Source: Pseudomonadota bacterium (lineage in GTDB: Bacteria; Desulfobacterota; Desulfobulbia; Desulfobulbales; JAHJIY01). Taken from it: a stretch of 64,000 nucleotides of DNA. Positions 9,630-19,348 of the stretch are shown here, piece by piece. The position numbers were made by a program, and so were the translations under genes. Each line of letters begins with the position of its first letter. Within the stretch, counting starts at the first letter, position 1. The notes beneath the pieces were generated by a model. It saw nothing but the letters and a program-made list of their open reading frames with translations. It was not told the origin of the DNA and ran no database searches. The stretch spans positions 1 to 64,000 of the forward strand of contig JAHJIY010000088.1 in assembly GCA_018823175.1 (NCBI GenBank), given 5' to 3'.

Positions 9630-10829
9630 ATGAGCAAGATTATTACCATTGCCAGTCAGAAAGGTGGGGTTGGCAAGACTACTACCGCTTTGAACCTGGG
9701 TGACAGTCTGGCCCGGTTCGGTGAAAAGGTGCTGGTGGTCGATGGCGATCCGCAGGGCGGGGTCAGCATTGCATGTAATCTGAAGATGATAACTTCAAAT
9801 GGCTTGGTCCAAGCCCTCAGGGGTGAAATATTACCCAAGGATACCTATGTTTTTTTAGAGGAGGGTTTGCTGGCCGTCGCCGGTATCGGGGTTAATGAAC
9901 CGGAAGATATTATGTTTCTGGAACAGGAGGCGGCCAAAGGTAATTTTTCCAAGCTGTTACAGAACATGGCGGTTGATTTTGACTACGTTATTATTGATGC
10001 GCCGGTCGGGATCGGCCAGGTTGTGACTGCCTTATTGGAGGCAAGTAATAGTTTTATCATGGCAGTTAATTGTCGGGCCAGCACGGTGAAATCCATTCCC
10101 AAACTTCTCAAACTCAGTCAGTGGGTGAAGGCCAATGTCAATTCCAAACTTGAGCTTGAAGGTATTCTGGTTACCATGCTGGATGAAACCAGTCAGGCGG
10201 AGTTGAAAATTTATAACCACTTCAAGGCCAGATTGCCCGGCACTGTATTTTTTGATACGGTGATTCCTCTTGATAACAGTTTTGAACTGGCAAGTATCAG
10301 ATCTATTCCCGTATCTCGTTTGGTGAATGGGGAGAGGGCGGCCAATGCATATCTGGAATTGGCTAGGGAATTAAGGTCACGGTCGGGAGTTGCGGCGGGT
10401 AAAACTGTTGTTCCACAGCCTTTTGCGGATGAGCCGGGCGGGGCGGGGGATATTGACGGTCTTGGTTTGTACAGTGATCAGATGGTGGGTATTCTTGACC
10501 GAATGTGCAAACAGGGCGGCGCTTATGGCGGGGTGGTGGCGGACGAGATGGGTTTTCCGGTTGCCTTTAATAAAGTGCCAGTCGATGTTGACTCTTTCGC
10601 AGCCTTTGCGCCTTTACTGGGGGAGACCTTGACCAAGGCCATAGATATTATGGAATTGCAGGAAGCAAATAATATCTCAATGGAGATTAATGAGACCGAT
10701 AAAATTATTTTCCGGCGATTTGAAATCACCGGCAACACCTATTATTTGCTGGCCATCTCCCCGCAGGAGGCTGATATGGTTGGGGAAATGATTGTTGCTG
10801 AAATAGAGATTATTAATGCCTTGGGATGA
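9630..10829 (+). CDS. ParA/MinD-type ATPase fused to a C-terminal roadblock/LC7-like domain
   Basis: The first ~255 residues are a ParA-family ATPase. The deviant Walker A is KGGVGKTTT at about residues 11-19, Walker A' is LVVDGDPQGG, and Walker B is VIIDAPVG. After a Gly/Pro-rich linker, residues ~278-398 have the pattern of a roadblock/LC7 (MglB-like) module: MVGILDRMCKQGGAYGGVVAD, then a central helix, and IFRRFEITGNTYYLLAISP followed by a closing helix. ParA ATPases position plasmids, chromosomes or protein clusters, and roadblock domains partner small GTPases in polarity. A positioning or polarity role is therefore inferred. The start at 9630 is chosen because GGGAGAG lies 6 bases upstream and the Walker A then falls near the N-terminus; an in-frame start at 9546 would add an unrelated leader. 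No parB or parS was found nearby. Confidence 0.85.
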   Translation: MSKIITIASQKGGVGKTTTALNLGDSLARFGEKVLVVDGDPQGGVSIACNLKMITSNGLVQALRGEILPKDTYVFLEEGLLAVAGIGVNEPEDIMFLEQEAAKGNFSKLLQNMAVDFDYVIIDAPVGIGQVVTALLEASNSFIMAVNCRASTVKSIPKLLKLSQWVKANVNSKLELEGILVTMLDETSQAELKIYNHFKARLPGTVFFDTVIPLDNSFELASIRSIPVSRLVNGERAANAYLELARELRSRSGVAAGKTVVPQPFADEPGGAGDIDGLGLYSDQMVGILDRMCKQGGAYGGVVADEMGFPVAFNKVPVDVDSFAAFAPLLGETLTKAIDIMELQEANNISMEINETDKIIFRRFEITGNTYYLLAISPQEADMVGEMIVAEIEIINALG

Positions 10830-10840
10830 TCACTGATTTT

Positions 10841-11791
10841 TTATAGTCCTTCTTCCTTTAGTTTCTCAATTAATTCTTTTTGAGTTTTTGAGAGTTTCTT
10901 GGGGATTTCAACCAGAATTTTCACGAACAGATCGCCGCGGGATCCTTTGAGGCTGACCGGCAGACCACGTTCTTTAAGACGTAATTTGGCCCCTGAGTTA
11001 CTCCCGGCCGGCACCTTTACTTTTAATGACTTTCCGCCCAGAGTAGGAACTGCAATCTCGGTCCCCAGAGTGATAGAGCTGAAGGGAATTTTTTGTTCCA
11101 CGATAAGATCGTTACCGTCTTTTTCAAATGTGTTATGCGGCAAAACTTTAATCTGTAACAGCAGGTCCCCTGGTGGACCGCCATTTGGCGAAGGTGAGCC
11201 TTTGCCCGTTACTCGAAGTTTTTTGCCGGTTTCTATTCCCGGCGGGACCTTGACCGATACTTTCTCCGCTTGACTTCCCCGGCCCAGGGAAATGGTTTTT
11301 GTCGAACCATTTAATACTTCCTCCAGGGTTACCGGCAGTTCGAGGATCGCGTCACTGCCTTTTACCGGCCTGGCCTGTTGCCCTTGAAAGGAATGAAATC
11401 CCTGGTCGGCACCCCCCGTGCCTCCGCTTTGATGAAAGAAAGACCCGAAAGGACTTCCGCCTCCGCCACCGGATCGGATGTTGAACCCGCCGCCCCCCCC
11501 CAGATTGATGCCGAATTCCCGCAAAATATCATTAATGTCGACATTACGGAAAATGTCTTCCTGCGAATATCTCTGGCGGAAGTCGTCTGATCCGTAAGTG
11601 TCGTACTGTTTGCGTTTCTCCGGGTCGGAAAGAACGGCATAAGCCTCGCTGATTTCTTTAAACTTTTCCTCAGATTCTTTGTCGCCCTTGTTTTTGTCCG
11701 GGTGAAATTTGAGCGCCAGTTTGCGGTAGGCTTTTTTTATTTCAGCGGCGGTGGCGGTTTTTTCAACGCCTAATACCTTATAGTAATCCAT
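10841..11791 (-). CDS. DnaJ-type co-chaperone (CbpA-like, no zinc-finger domain)
   Basis: The 316-residue protein opens with a J domain ([20 protein letters not shown] and the HPD tripeptide in [10 protein letters not shown]), which stimulates DnaK. A Gly/Phe-rich linker (about 90-140) follows, then two beta-sandwich substrate-binding domains ([16 protein letters not shown] and later [13 protein letters not shown]). The CxxCxGxG zinc repeats of classical DnaJ are absent, so it is a type II J protein like CbpA. It converges on the ParA gene with an 11-bp gap and lies 21 bp downstream of ssb, suggesting a two-gene transcript. Confidence 0.93.
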   Translation of the reverse strand: MDYYKVLGVEKTATAAEIKKAYRKLALKFHPDKNKGDKESEEKFKEISEAYAVLSDPEKRKQYDTYGSDDFRQRYSQEDIFRNVDINDILREFGINLGGGGGFNIRSGGGGGSPFGSFFHQSGGTGGADQGFHSFQGQQARPVKGSDAILELPVTLEEVLNGSTKTISLGRGSQAEKVSVKVPPGIETGKKLRVTGKGSPSPNGGPPGDLLLQIKVLPHNTFEKDGNDLIVEQKIPFSSITLGTEIAVPTLGGKSLKVKVPAGSNSGAKLRLKERGLPVSLKGSRGDLFVKILVEIPKKLSKTQKELIEKLKEEGL

Positions 11792-11812
11792 TAACGGTTG
11801 TTGCCTTTAAAG

Positions 11813-12217
11813 TTAGAACGGGACATCATCGCCCATCGAAGGTTCCGGCATCGGTGGTTCTTCATTAAACCCGCTGCCTGCTGAGCTTCCCCCACCCTTG
11901 GGACTGAGCATCTTCATCTCTCGGGCCACAATTTCGGTGGTATAGCGTTTGTTGCCGTCCTTGTCTTCCCATTGCCTGGTCTGGATGCGTCCTTCAATAT
12001 ACACCTTGGAACCTTTTGAAAGATATTCACCGCATATTTCGCCCAGTCGGGCAAAGGCCACGATTCGGTGCCATTCGGTTTTTTCTTCCTTGTTGCCGTC
12101 CTTGGTCCAGGTCTCGGTGGTTGCCAGATTAAAGTTGGCCACTGCGGTGCCGCCCTGAGTATATCGTACTTCCGGGTCAGCCCCCAAATTACCGATTAGA
12201 ATTGCCTTGTTGATCAT
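11813..12217 (-). CDS. ssb: Single-stranded DNA-binding protein
   Basis: A 134-residue Ssb with an N-terminal OB fold beginning [19 protein letters not shown] and containing [17 protein letters not shown] and [16 protein letters not shown] Gly/Ser/Pro linker leads to the acidic tip MGDDVPF, which recruits repair and replication partners. The length is on the short side but within the family range. It is transcribed leftward just ahead of the DnaJ-type gene. Confidence 0.97.
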   Translation of the reverse strand: MINKAILIGNLGADPEVRYTQGGTAVANFNLATTETWTKDGNKEEKTEWHRIVAFARLGEICGEYLSKGSKVYIEGRIQTRQWEDKDGNKRYTTEIVAREMKMLSPKGGGSSAGSGFNEEPPMPEPSMGDDVPF

Positions 12218-12626
12218 TTCTTGTCCTCATTTTGAAAATTTGATGATTTTCTCGCAAGGGCCATTTCCGATGTCGCACGGCAAGGGGCCATGGACTTGAG
12301 GGAAGTTTGGTTAAGTGTTTTTTGGGAACTTAAAAAAATGCAATGACTCTACACCAAACCATGGTCCCCCTTGAAGCGGTAATAGACGATGCTTTGCTTG
12401 GGGTCTTTCTGAAAGTATTAATAATATATGAAAAAACAATATGGAATAATATAAGGTGAAAGTCACTAAAATAAAGGGAAAATTTGAAACAAAATTTTGT
12501 TGCCCCGGAGGTGAAAACAGTTCTAAAGGGGAGCAGCTATCTTGCTGCTTTATTACTCTGTACTTGTGACAGGTCGCTGGGAAGGCCTAATTGAAAGAGG
12601 AAAGAGTTTAGGGTCTTTTCCGGGAG
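12218..12626. other. 409-bp non-coding interval upstream of ssb
   Basis: The stretch lies between ssb and the hybrid kinase gene, both leftward. It must hold the ssb promoter, but I could not fix convincing -35 and -10 boxes. AT-rich sequence sits around 12420-12500. No open reading frame, RNA gene or terminator hairpin stands out. Confidence 0.5.
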
Positions 12627-15032
12627 TTATTGTTCATCCAATACTCGGCGGACAATTTTAGCGATATCCTTTCTCAGCAGAGGTTTCATTGCATATTCCC
12701 GGACCCCTAAGGACTTTGCCTTTGCTTCATTTATTATTTCGCTGAATCCGGAACATAGGATGATCGGGATATCGGGCCTGATTTTGAGAAGTTTTTGTGA
12801 TAATTCGGCACCTGTCATGGTCGGCATGGTCATATCGGTAATGACCAGATCAATATTGCGGGGGGCTTCCTTAAAGAATTCCATGGCCTCAGTGCTGCTG
12901 GTCAGGGCGGTTACCCGGTAGCCGAGATTTTCCAAGATCGTCTTCTCCAACTTAACGATCGCCTCTTCATCATCTACCAGTAATATGCTTTCGGTGCCGC
13001 CGATAATTTCTCCTTTTGCCTCTGGTTGTGCCGCAAAAGCGGTAGTAGTGATTTTGGGTAAATAAATATGGAAAGTTGTTCCTTGGTTTGGTTCGCTGTA
13101 AAGGGTTATATGGCCGCCATGATTTTTGACGATGCCATGGACCACGGAAAGCCCCAGACCGGTCCCTTCCCCATGGGCCTTGGTGGTGAAATATGGCTCA
13201 AATATCTTCTCTTGTAATGTCGGGTTTATTCCCGGTCCGGTGTCACTTACTTCCAGCCGCAGATATTTGCCGGGTTGTAAATTAATGTTGCCGACATAAT
13301 CATCGGGGCCAAGTTCAATATCACTAAGTGATACCGTTAATTTACCGCCATTATTTCGCATCGCTTGATAGGCGTTGGTGCAAAGATTCATCAGGATTTG
13401 ATGGATTTGGGTCGGGTTTGCCAGAATAGGACTGCAATCGGGGTCGACGTTTTCATGGATTTTTATGGTTGTGGGCAGGGATGAGCGTAATAGTTTTAAG
13501 GATTCTTTGATAATGGGCTGGAGGGCGACGGGTTCTCTCTCTTCCCCGGAAGAGCGGCTGAAGGTGAGAATCTGTTTGACCAGATCTTTGGCCCGGAGTC
13601 CCGCATTGAGAACTTCACGCAGATTGATCGAATTTTCCGAGTCAGCGGGAAGGCTTTGCATGACAATTTCCGTATAACCGAGAATTGGGGTCAGGATGTT
13701 GTTGAAGTCATGGGCGATTCCCCCGGCCAGGGTGCCGATTGATTCCATTTTTTGGGCCTGGCGAAGTTGGGAGGCCAGGATCTCTCTTTCCTCTTCCATT
13801 CGTTTCCGCTCGGTGATGTCCTGGATCGTCCCAACCATCCGGACCGGCTTGCCTGATGATTCATCAAAGGTAATGACGCCTTGTTCGGATACTATGCGTT
13901 CGCAGCCGTCCTTTAGGATGATGCGGTGGTCAATGTTGTAAGTTCCGCCGGCGGTCATCGCCTTTTCAATGGATTTTACGACAAATTCTTTGTCGTCAGG
14001 ATGGATATGGCTCAAAAACGATTCATAGGTTGCGGCAAATGCGTTGGGCTCCAGTCCTAAAATGCGATAGATCTCATCCGACCACCATAATTCATCGGTT
14101 ATCAGATTCCAGTCCAAGTTGCCGAGATGGGCGATTTGCTGCGCCTTTTGCAGACTGTCCTGTGTTTTTTTAAGTTCCTGTTCGATCTGTTTGCGCTTGG
14201 TGATGTCATGGGCTATGCCTTCGACGGACAGTACTTGACCCTGCTTATCAAAGACCGGAATCTCTGATACTTCCAGATATCTGAGACCGCCATTCCGATG
14301 GTGCGTCATAAGTTCGTAAGGAGAGATTCTCTCCCCTTTGAGTCTATTATGTTTTGCCGGGTCATCGGTAAGATATTCGGTGTATTGGACCAGGAATTCT
14401 TCCTGGGAATAGCCCAGGACTTCAGTGATTGAGGGGCTGATATAGAAAAATTTACCGTCCGGGTAATGGGCGTAGAAAAAGTAGTCGTTGCGCAGTGCTT
14501 CAACCAGTCGTCGGTATCTTTCCTGACTCGTCTTCAGTTTATGGCTTTCCTCTTTCAGGTCGTGAACTTTTTTGTCGAGTTTTCTTGACAGGATAGCGGC
14601 ATGCCCTATCTGCAATTCGCGATCATTTTTCAGCGGTTGTTCGGGAACGGTCAGTCTTGCGGTTTGGTGCTCTGCCAGTACCTTCTTGATCTCTGTTAGA
14701 AACGGCTCCATTTCCATAGGTTTGATAATAAATCTGGAGGCCCCCAGCTCCATGGCAAACCTTTCATCGGAAGGATCGGTATACGTTGCGGTATAGAATA
14801 TAAAGGGGATGGTTCGCAAAGCTTCCTCCGCCTTGATTGCCCGGCAAAGGGCATAACCGTCCATCTCCGGCATCAGGATGTCGGAGATGATCAGGTCGGG
14901 CGGTGTAAGTTGAGCTATTTCTAAGGCTAATCTGCCGTTTTCAGCGCTTACCACTTCGTAACCACTGGCCTCCAGGGCTGATTCCAAAAGAACCCTCGAA
15001 TTTTCGTTATCCTCAACCACCAGAACCTTCAT
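12627..15032 (-). CDS. Hybrid histidine kinase REC-PAS-PAS-HisKA-HATPase-REC
   Basis: A soluble 801-residue protein with no membrane segment. It has an N-terminal receiver (Asp51 in [12 protein letters not shown]), a short coiled linker, a PAS domain (about 170-290, [19 protein letters not shown]), a second PAS/PAC domain (about 300-415, ending DITERK), and HisKA with [11 protein letters not shown]. The ATPase domain has [20 protein letters not shown] and the C-terminal receiver has [13 protein letters not shown]. The start overlaps the end of the upstream receiver gene by 4 bp, so the two are translationally coupled. It is the last gene of a leftward three-gene phosphorelay operon. The input and final output are unknown. 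Confidence 0.93.
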   Translation of the reverse strand: MKVLVVEDNENSRVLLESALEASGYEVVSAENGRLALEIAQLTPPDLIISDILMPEMDGYALCRAIKAEEALRTIPFIFYTATYTDPSDERFAMELGASRFIIKPMEMEPFLTEIKKVLAEHQTARLTVPEQPLKNDRELQIGHAAILSRKLDKKVHDLKEESHKLKTSQERYRRLVEALRNDYFFYAHYPDGKFFYISPSITEVLGYSQEEFLVQYTEYLTDDPAKHNRLKGERISPYELMTHHRNGGLRYLEVSEIPVFDKQGQVLSVEGIAHDITKRKQIEQELKKTQDSLQKAQQIAHLGNLDWNLITDELWWSDEIYRILGLEPNAFAATYESFLSHIHPDDKEFVVKSIEKAMTAGGTYNIDHRIILKDGCERIVSEQGVITFDESSGKPVRMVGTIQDITERKRMEEEREILASQLRQAQKMESIGTLAGGIAHDFNNILTPILGYTEIVMQSLPADSENSINLREVLNAGLRAKDLVKQILTFSRSSGEEREPVALQPIIKESLKLLRSSLPTTIKIHENVDPDCSPILANPTQIHQILMNLCTNAYQAMRNNGGKLTVSLSDIELGPDDYVGNINLQPGKYLRLEVSDTGPGINPTLQEKIFEPYFTTKAHGEGTGLGLSVVHGIVKNHGGHITLYSEPNQGTTFHIYLPKITTTAFAAQPEAKGEIIGGTESILLVDDEEAIVKLEKTILENLGYRVTALTSSTEAMEFFKEAPRNIDLVITDMTMPTMTGAELSQKLLKIRPDIPIILCSGFSEIINEAKAKSLGVREYAMKPLLRKDIAKIVRRVLDEQ

Positions 15033-15400
15033 GAAATTTCACCTATTACTTTTTGAATCTGGTTCATGACCGTAAGGGGATCGATTGGTTTTTCGATATA
15101 CCCGTTGCAGCCGGCAGCCAAAAGTTTTGCGCGGTCGCCGGCCATGGCATAAGAGGTCATCGCGATTACCGGGATAGTGTCACCAATTTCTGAGGCCCTG
15201 ATCATGCCCAGGACTTCGGTACCCATAATGTCCGGCAATTGGATGTCAAGGATTATGAAATCCGGTCGTTGCTCTATTGCTAAGTCAAATCCTGTTTGTC
15301 CGGTTTCAGCTCTTAATGTCTGATAGCCATTGGTTTCCAGGATAAAAGTGATTAACTCCATATTGTTGTCATTGTCTTCGATGACCAAGGCTCTTTTCAT
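15029..15400 (-). CDS. Stand-alone response regulator receiver (CheY-like)
   Basis: A 123-residue single receiver domain with acidic pocket IEDND, phospho-acceptor Asp52 in FIILDIQLP, the Thr in AMTSYA and the Lys in GYIEKPIDP. No output domain is present, so it most likely shuttles phosphate between the two kinases that flank it. It overlaps each neighbour by 4 bp, a tight translational coupling. Confidence 0.95.
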   Translation of the reverse strand: MKRALVIEDNDNNMELITFILETNGYQTLRAETGQTGFDLAIEQRPDFIILDIQLPDIMGTEVLGMIRASEIGDTIPVIAMTSYAMAGDRAKLLAAGCNGYIEKPIDPLTVMNQIQKVIGEIS

Positions 15401-17910
15401 GGGGCTACCTGTTCCGGATGGTTTGTTTTATTGCCGAGTGCGTTAAGATCTTTGGGAACCAGCAAGCCAAAGGTGCTTCCCTCGTATTCCTGACTGGTTA
15501 CCTTAGTGCTGCCTTTTAAGATCTCGGTTACCAGTTTACGGGTCAGATAAAGGCCCAGTCCCGTGCCGCCTGCCTTGACCCGTAAATGTGACTCTAGTCG
15601 CTCGAATGCCTCAAAGAGTTTGGGCATATCCTGCCTGGCGATGCCAATACCGGTATCCTTGACTTGAATTTCAACCATCTCGTTGATTTCCCGGGCCAAA
15701 ACTGTGACGGTCCCTGTCTCGGTAAACTTGACTGCGTTGCTTAGATAATTAATGATGCACTGCAATAATCGTTTGCGGTCCGTATTCATCATTAGATCGG
15801 TCGGCACCTTAACCTTCAAGGTCAGATTTTTTGCCTTTAGTTGGGGTTCAACATTGATGATAGCCTCATCAATAATCTCCGCCAGGGTGAATTCTTCCGG
15901 AAACACATCAATTCTTCCGGCCTCGATTTTTGAGATATCAATAATATCGGTGATCAGGCTTAAGAGATGTTTGGCGGAATTGAAGACGCGGCCCAGGTGG
16001 TCCTTTTGCTTTTCGTTGAGCTCTCCGGTCATGCCCTGCAGGATGATGCCGGTAAAACCGATTATCGAATTTAATGGGGTCCGCAGTTCATGACTCATCG
16101 AGGCAATAAACATACTCTTCAGCTGGTCAAGATTTTTGAGTCCTTTGTTGGCTTCAGAGAGTTTTTCTTCGATCTTGATACGTTTATTGATCTCTTTTTT
16201 CAGGCGATAATTCCATAATAAAATAACAGACAGCACCAGAAGGGCGACTCCGGTTATTTCCAGCATGTAACCCCAGACCACACCCGGCGCAATGCCTGGT
16301 TTGTAATCGATATTTACCCAGCGTCTCCGGATCTTATCTTCTTCCTCCCGACTGATCGAAGCCAGACCCTTGTTGATGATATTCACCAGTTCCGGCCAGT
16401 CTTTACGTACGGCAAAGTACAGGTTTTCGGGCTTTTGAGAGACCGGGGCGGCGACTTTAAGGTTGGTCAGGTTGAGTTTTCTGATCCAGTAGGTTGATGA
16501 GGCGATGTTGCCGATAAAGGCATCTGCATTGCCGTTGGAAACGGCCAGGAGGGCCTTTTGCAACGTTTTGTATAAAATTGGTTTGATCCCGGTATTGTCT
16601 TTCAGGTATCCCTCGTGTGAGCTGTCTGCTTGTACCGCAACCTTCATATTTATTACGTCGTCAAGGTCGGTGAGAAATGGGGTGTCCGTTCTGGTGACAA
16701 TCACTCGATGAAAGTTAATATATGGTTTGGAAAATTTCAGATATGCTTGGCGATCCAGGGTAATGCCGACGCAGGGCAGGATGTCAATTTCTTTGGCTTT
16801 TGCCTTCTCAACCGTCTTCTTCCAGGTGAGGTTTTTGCTGACCTGCATGTTGAGGTCCAGTCTCTGGTTGAGTAGTTTAATATAGTCGGAGGCGATTCCG
16901 CCATAGGTGCCATCGGTCTCAAAATATTCAAAAGGGGCAAATTCCGGGTCAGCTCCTAGCCGGATGGTTGGGTGATTGTGAATCCATGTTTTCTCAGCGG
17001 AAGTAAGGGTTACCTTTTTACCTTGTTCACCCTTGGCTGGCGTTGATAAAATAAGTTCTCTGGGCAAACCAGACAGATATACATAGACAGCCTTGTTATA
17101 AATTGAATCCGGGATTTTTTTCAGTGAGGAAAGATGGTGGTCTATTTTTTCGATCAGGTAATGGTTAAGGGGGGCGCCCTTGGGGAAGGCAAATTTGAGA
17201 TGGCTGGGATTGAAAATTATTGGTGTTTGTTGCAGGTTGTATTGTTCCGCCAATAAAGAACCGAATATCCTGTTTGCAACCCCGGCATCGGCTTGGCCGT
17301 CGGCTAATAATTTAAAGACCTCCTCGTAGCTCTCGACCTCAATATAAGTGCAGGTAATATCAAATTTGGCCGCCAGTTTTTTGATCCCGCCCTCACCCTC
17401 GGTATGGATACTGCCTTTCATTACCGCAACTCTTTTGCCGTCCAGATCAACCAGAGATCCCAGAGCATGTTCTCTGTCGGTGTAAACCGTTGCCCAATTT
17501 ACAAGCAATGTTTCGTTGGAAAAATCATATTTTTGGTTTCTCTCCTCTGAAAAGGCGACATCGACCATGATGTCGATTTCTTTTTCCTCAAGCCTTTGTA
17601 AGCACTGGCTCCACCTGCCGTGGACATACTCAATATTCCATCCTTCCTTTTGAGCGATATAATTGAGGATTTCCGGGAACAAGCCGACAGTGTTGCCTGC
17701 TTCGTCGGTATATATCTTGGGATGATTTTCGTATGAGCCGACGCGGATTGTTAAAGGCGTATCAGGGTTTATATCGGCAAAAATAAGGGTGGGTAACAGA
17801 GCGGAGAGGACAATTTGCAGCAGGCATAGGCCGACGGTTATGGTCAGGCAAGTACTCAATATTTGCGACAAGCGGGATAAAAGAAGGCGTGTCATGATTT
17901 TCGGTGACAT
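15397..17910 (-). CDS. BvgS/EvgS-like sensor kinase with two periplasmic SBP_bac_3 domains
   Basis: First gene of the leftward phosphorelay operon. After an N-terminal membrane/signal segment come two tandem solute-binding domains of the SBP_bac_3 type. The first begins PLTIRVGSYENHPKIYTDEA and the second begins IRLGADPEFAPFEYFETDGT. A transmembrane segment (GVALLVLSVILLWNY) follows, then HisKA with SMSHELRTPLNSIIGF and an ATPase domain ending in GGTGLGLYLTRKLV. Receiver and Hpt domains usual in BvgS are absent and appear to be supplied by the next genes. The start at 17910 gives 837 residues. It is preferred because a promoter lies at 17965-17994 and a GAG-containing ribosome site is just upstream; a longer frame starting at 17994 would begin inside the -35 box. 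Amino acids or related small molecules are likely ligands, by family. Confidence 0.9.
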   Translation of the reverse strand: MSPKIMTRLLLSRLSQILSTCLTITVGLCLLQIVLSALLPTLIFADINPDTPLTIRVGSYENHPKIYTDEAGNTVGLFPEILNYIAQKEGWNIEYVHGRWSQCLQRLEEKEIDIMVDVAFSEERNQKYDFSNETLLVNWATVYTDREHALGSLVDLDGKRVAVMKGSIHTEGEGGIKKLAAKFDITCTYIEVESYEEVFKLLADGQADAGVANRIFGSLLAEQYNLQQTPIIFNPSHLKFAFPKGAPLNHYLIEKIDHHLSSLKKIPDSIYNKAVYVYLSGLPRELILSTPAKGEQGKKVTLTSAEKTWIHNHPTIRLGADPEFAPFEYFETDGTYGGIASDYIKLLNQRLDLNMQVSKNLTWKKTVEKAKAKEIDILPCVGITLDRQAYLKFSKPYINFHRVIVTRTDTPFLTDLDDVINMKVAVQADSSHEGYLKDNTGIKPILYKTLQKALLAVSNGNADAFIGNIASSTYWIRKLNLTNLKVAAPVSQKPENLYFAVRKDWPELVNIINKGLASISREEEDKIRRRWVNIDYKPGIAPGVVWGYMLEITGVALLVLSVILLWNYRLKKEINKRIKIEEKLSEANKGLKNLDQLKSMFIASMSHELRTPLNSIIGFTGIILQGMTGELNEKQKDHLGRVFNSAKHLLSLITDIIDISKIEAGRIDVFPEEFTLAEIIDEAIINVEPQLKAKNLTLKVKVPTDLMMNTDRKRLLQCIINYLSNAVKFTETGTVTVLAREINEMVEIQVKDTGIGIARQDMPKLFEAFERLESHLRVKAGGTGLGLYLTRKLVTEILKGSTKVTSQEYEGSTFGLLVPKDLNALGNKTNHPEQVAP

Positions 17911-17964
17911 ACGGTCATCTCGGCTTTTTCCCTGATAATTGTTTAATTTAACCCTGATAGGAAA

Positions 17965-17994
17965 AGTATAGTCATAAAGAAGATTACATGTCAA
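17965..17994 (-). promoter_or_regulatory. Sigma-70-type promoter of the phosphorelay operon
   Basis: On the minus strand, TTGACA (17994-17989) and TATACT (17970-17965) are separated by 18 bases. This would start transcription near 17958, about 48 bases before the ATG at 17910. Confidence 0.65.
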
Positions 17995-18376
17995 AAAAAG
18001 TTAGGTTTTTTGTAATGGTTGTATGTTGTTTTCGGCAAAATCAGTTGTGATTGATTGCAGTCGCAGTGATAGATCATTTTAGAGTAAGGGATTGTTCAAT
18101 TTACGATCGGGGATACCTTGGTAAAGGTGGAGTTTATGCAATTTGTATGTGGATCTTCCGAGTTTCGGGTAAAAATAGTTACTGCGAGTTTGAAGCAGAA
18201 AATCTTGATAGCGATCGACATGGTTGATTAAAAAAGGGGGATGTGAGAGGCGCAGAATTAGATTTTTTAAATTTAATTAACCCTTATTTTGTTCCTCTAA
18301 AATAATTCATGCTTCTGGTAATGTGATATTATTATCTTTATGACTTATATAATTTGAAATTCGAGGAGAATGCGCT
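17995..18376. other. 382-bp divergent intergenic region
   Basis: Separates the leftward phosphorelay operon from the rightward moxR operon. It is AT-rich in its right half. A TATAAT at 18348-18353 has no matching -35 and lies too near the ribosome site to be a convincing promoter. No gene or structured RNA was seen. Confidence 0.5.
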
Positions 18377-19348
18377 GTGCGAGATGATCATGGAAATGTC
18401 GTCGGTTCGGCTAAGGAAGGTGACCACCGTTTCCCGGCGATCTTTGCCGAAATAACCGCTAGTGTGGGGCGGGTCATTCTGGGAAAAGATGAGCAGGTGC
18501 GGCTTGCTTTGTGTTGCCTGTTCGCCGGAGGACATTTACTGATTGAAGACATTCCCGGTATCGGCAAAACTACCTTGGCCAAGGTTCTGGCCGGGGTGCT
18601 TGGTTTGGAGTTTCGTCGGATTCAGTGTACCAGTGATATGCTGCCCGGCGATATTCTGGGCGTTTCCGTCTTTGAGCAGAAAAACAGTGTGTTCACCTTC
18701 CATCCCGGCCCCATTTTTACGCAAGTTTTATTGTCAGATGAAATCAACCGGGCCACCCCGAAGACCCAGAGCGCCTTGCTTGAGGCAATGGAAGAGCGGC
18801 AGGTAACAATTGAGGGAAAGACCAGGAGTCTGCCCCGGCCATTTTTTGTCATTGCCACCCAGAATCCTTTTGAACAGGCCGGCACTTTCCCTTTGCCCGA
18901 GTCCCAGCTCGATCGATTTTTAATCCGGATTGAACTTGGTTATCCTGATCGTTCCTCGGAGCATGATCTTTTGCTCGGCGGCGGTACCCAGCAAGAGCTG
19001 GCCGCAATAAAGCCGCTCCTCACCCCGGAGGAGGTGGTGCATTTTCAACACCAAGCGGCCGCGGTCAAGGCCTCGGACACCCTGATCAATTATATCCAGA
19101 ACATCCTTGATTTCACCAGGAACGACCCGGCTTTTTACATGGGGCTGTCGCCACGGGCCGGTCTTAACCTGTTGCGAGCGGCTCGGGTCTGGGCCTTTAC
19201 TGATCGCCGCAATTATGTTCTGCCCGAGGATATCCAGCAGATCATGCCCTTTGTGGTCGGTCATCGCCTGCGCCGGGCGGAGGATCAGGCGGAAATGGGC
19301 CGGGATGAACTTATCGCATTACTTAACACCGTACCCGTTCCTTCATGA
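18377..19348 (+). CDS. MoxR-family AAA+ ATPase
   Basis: A 323-residue MoxR protein. Walker A is GIGKTTLAK from about residue 61, Walker B is LLSDEINRATPKTQSALLEAMEERQVT, and sensor motifs follow in FFVIATQNPFEQAGTFPLPESQLDRF, all diagnostic of the MoxR branch. MoxR ATPases act as chaperones for complexes and usually sit with DUF58 and transglutaminase genes, as here. The GTG start at 18377 is preceded by GAGGAG 8 bases upstream. Its stop overlaps the DUF58 start by 4 bp. Confidence 0.95.
   Translation: MRDDHGNVVGSAKEGDHRFPAIFAEITASVGRVILGKDEQVRLALCCLFAGGHLLIEDIPGIGKTTLAKVLAGVLGLEFRRIQCTSDMLPGDILGVSVFEQKNSVFTFHPGPIFTQVLLSDEINRATPKTQSALLEAMEERQVTIEGKTRSLPRPFFVIATQNPFEQAGTFPLPESQLDRFLIRIELGYPDRSSEHDLLLGGGTQQELAAIKPLLTPEEVVHFQHQAAAVKASDTLINYIQNILDFTRNDPAFYMGLSPRAGLNLLRAARVWAFTDRRNYVLPEDIQQIMPFVVGHRLRRAEDQAEMGRDELIALLNTVPVPS

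Noticed and set aside
17911-17994. Longer N-terminus for the BvgS-like kinase
   Set aside because: The start would lie inside the -35 box of the promoter at 17965-17994; the ATG at 17910 has a ribosome site and precedes the signal segment.
18348-18353. TATAAT upstream of moxR
   Set aside because: No -35 partner, and it is only about 10 bases from the ribosome site.
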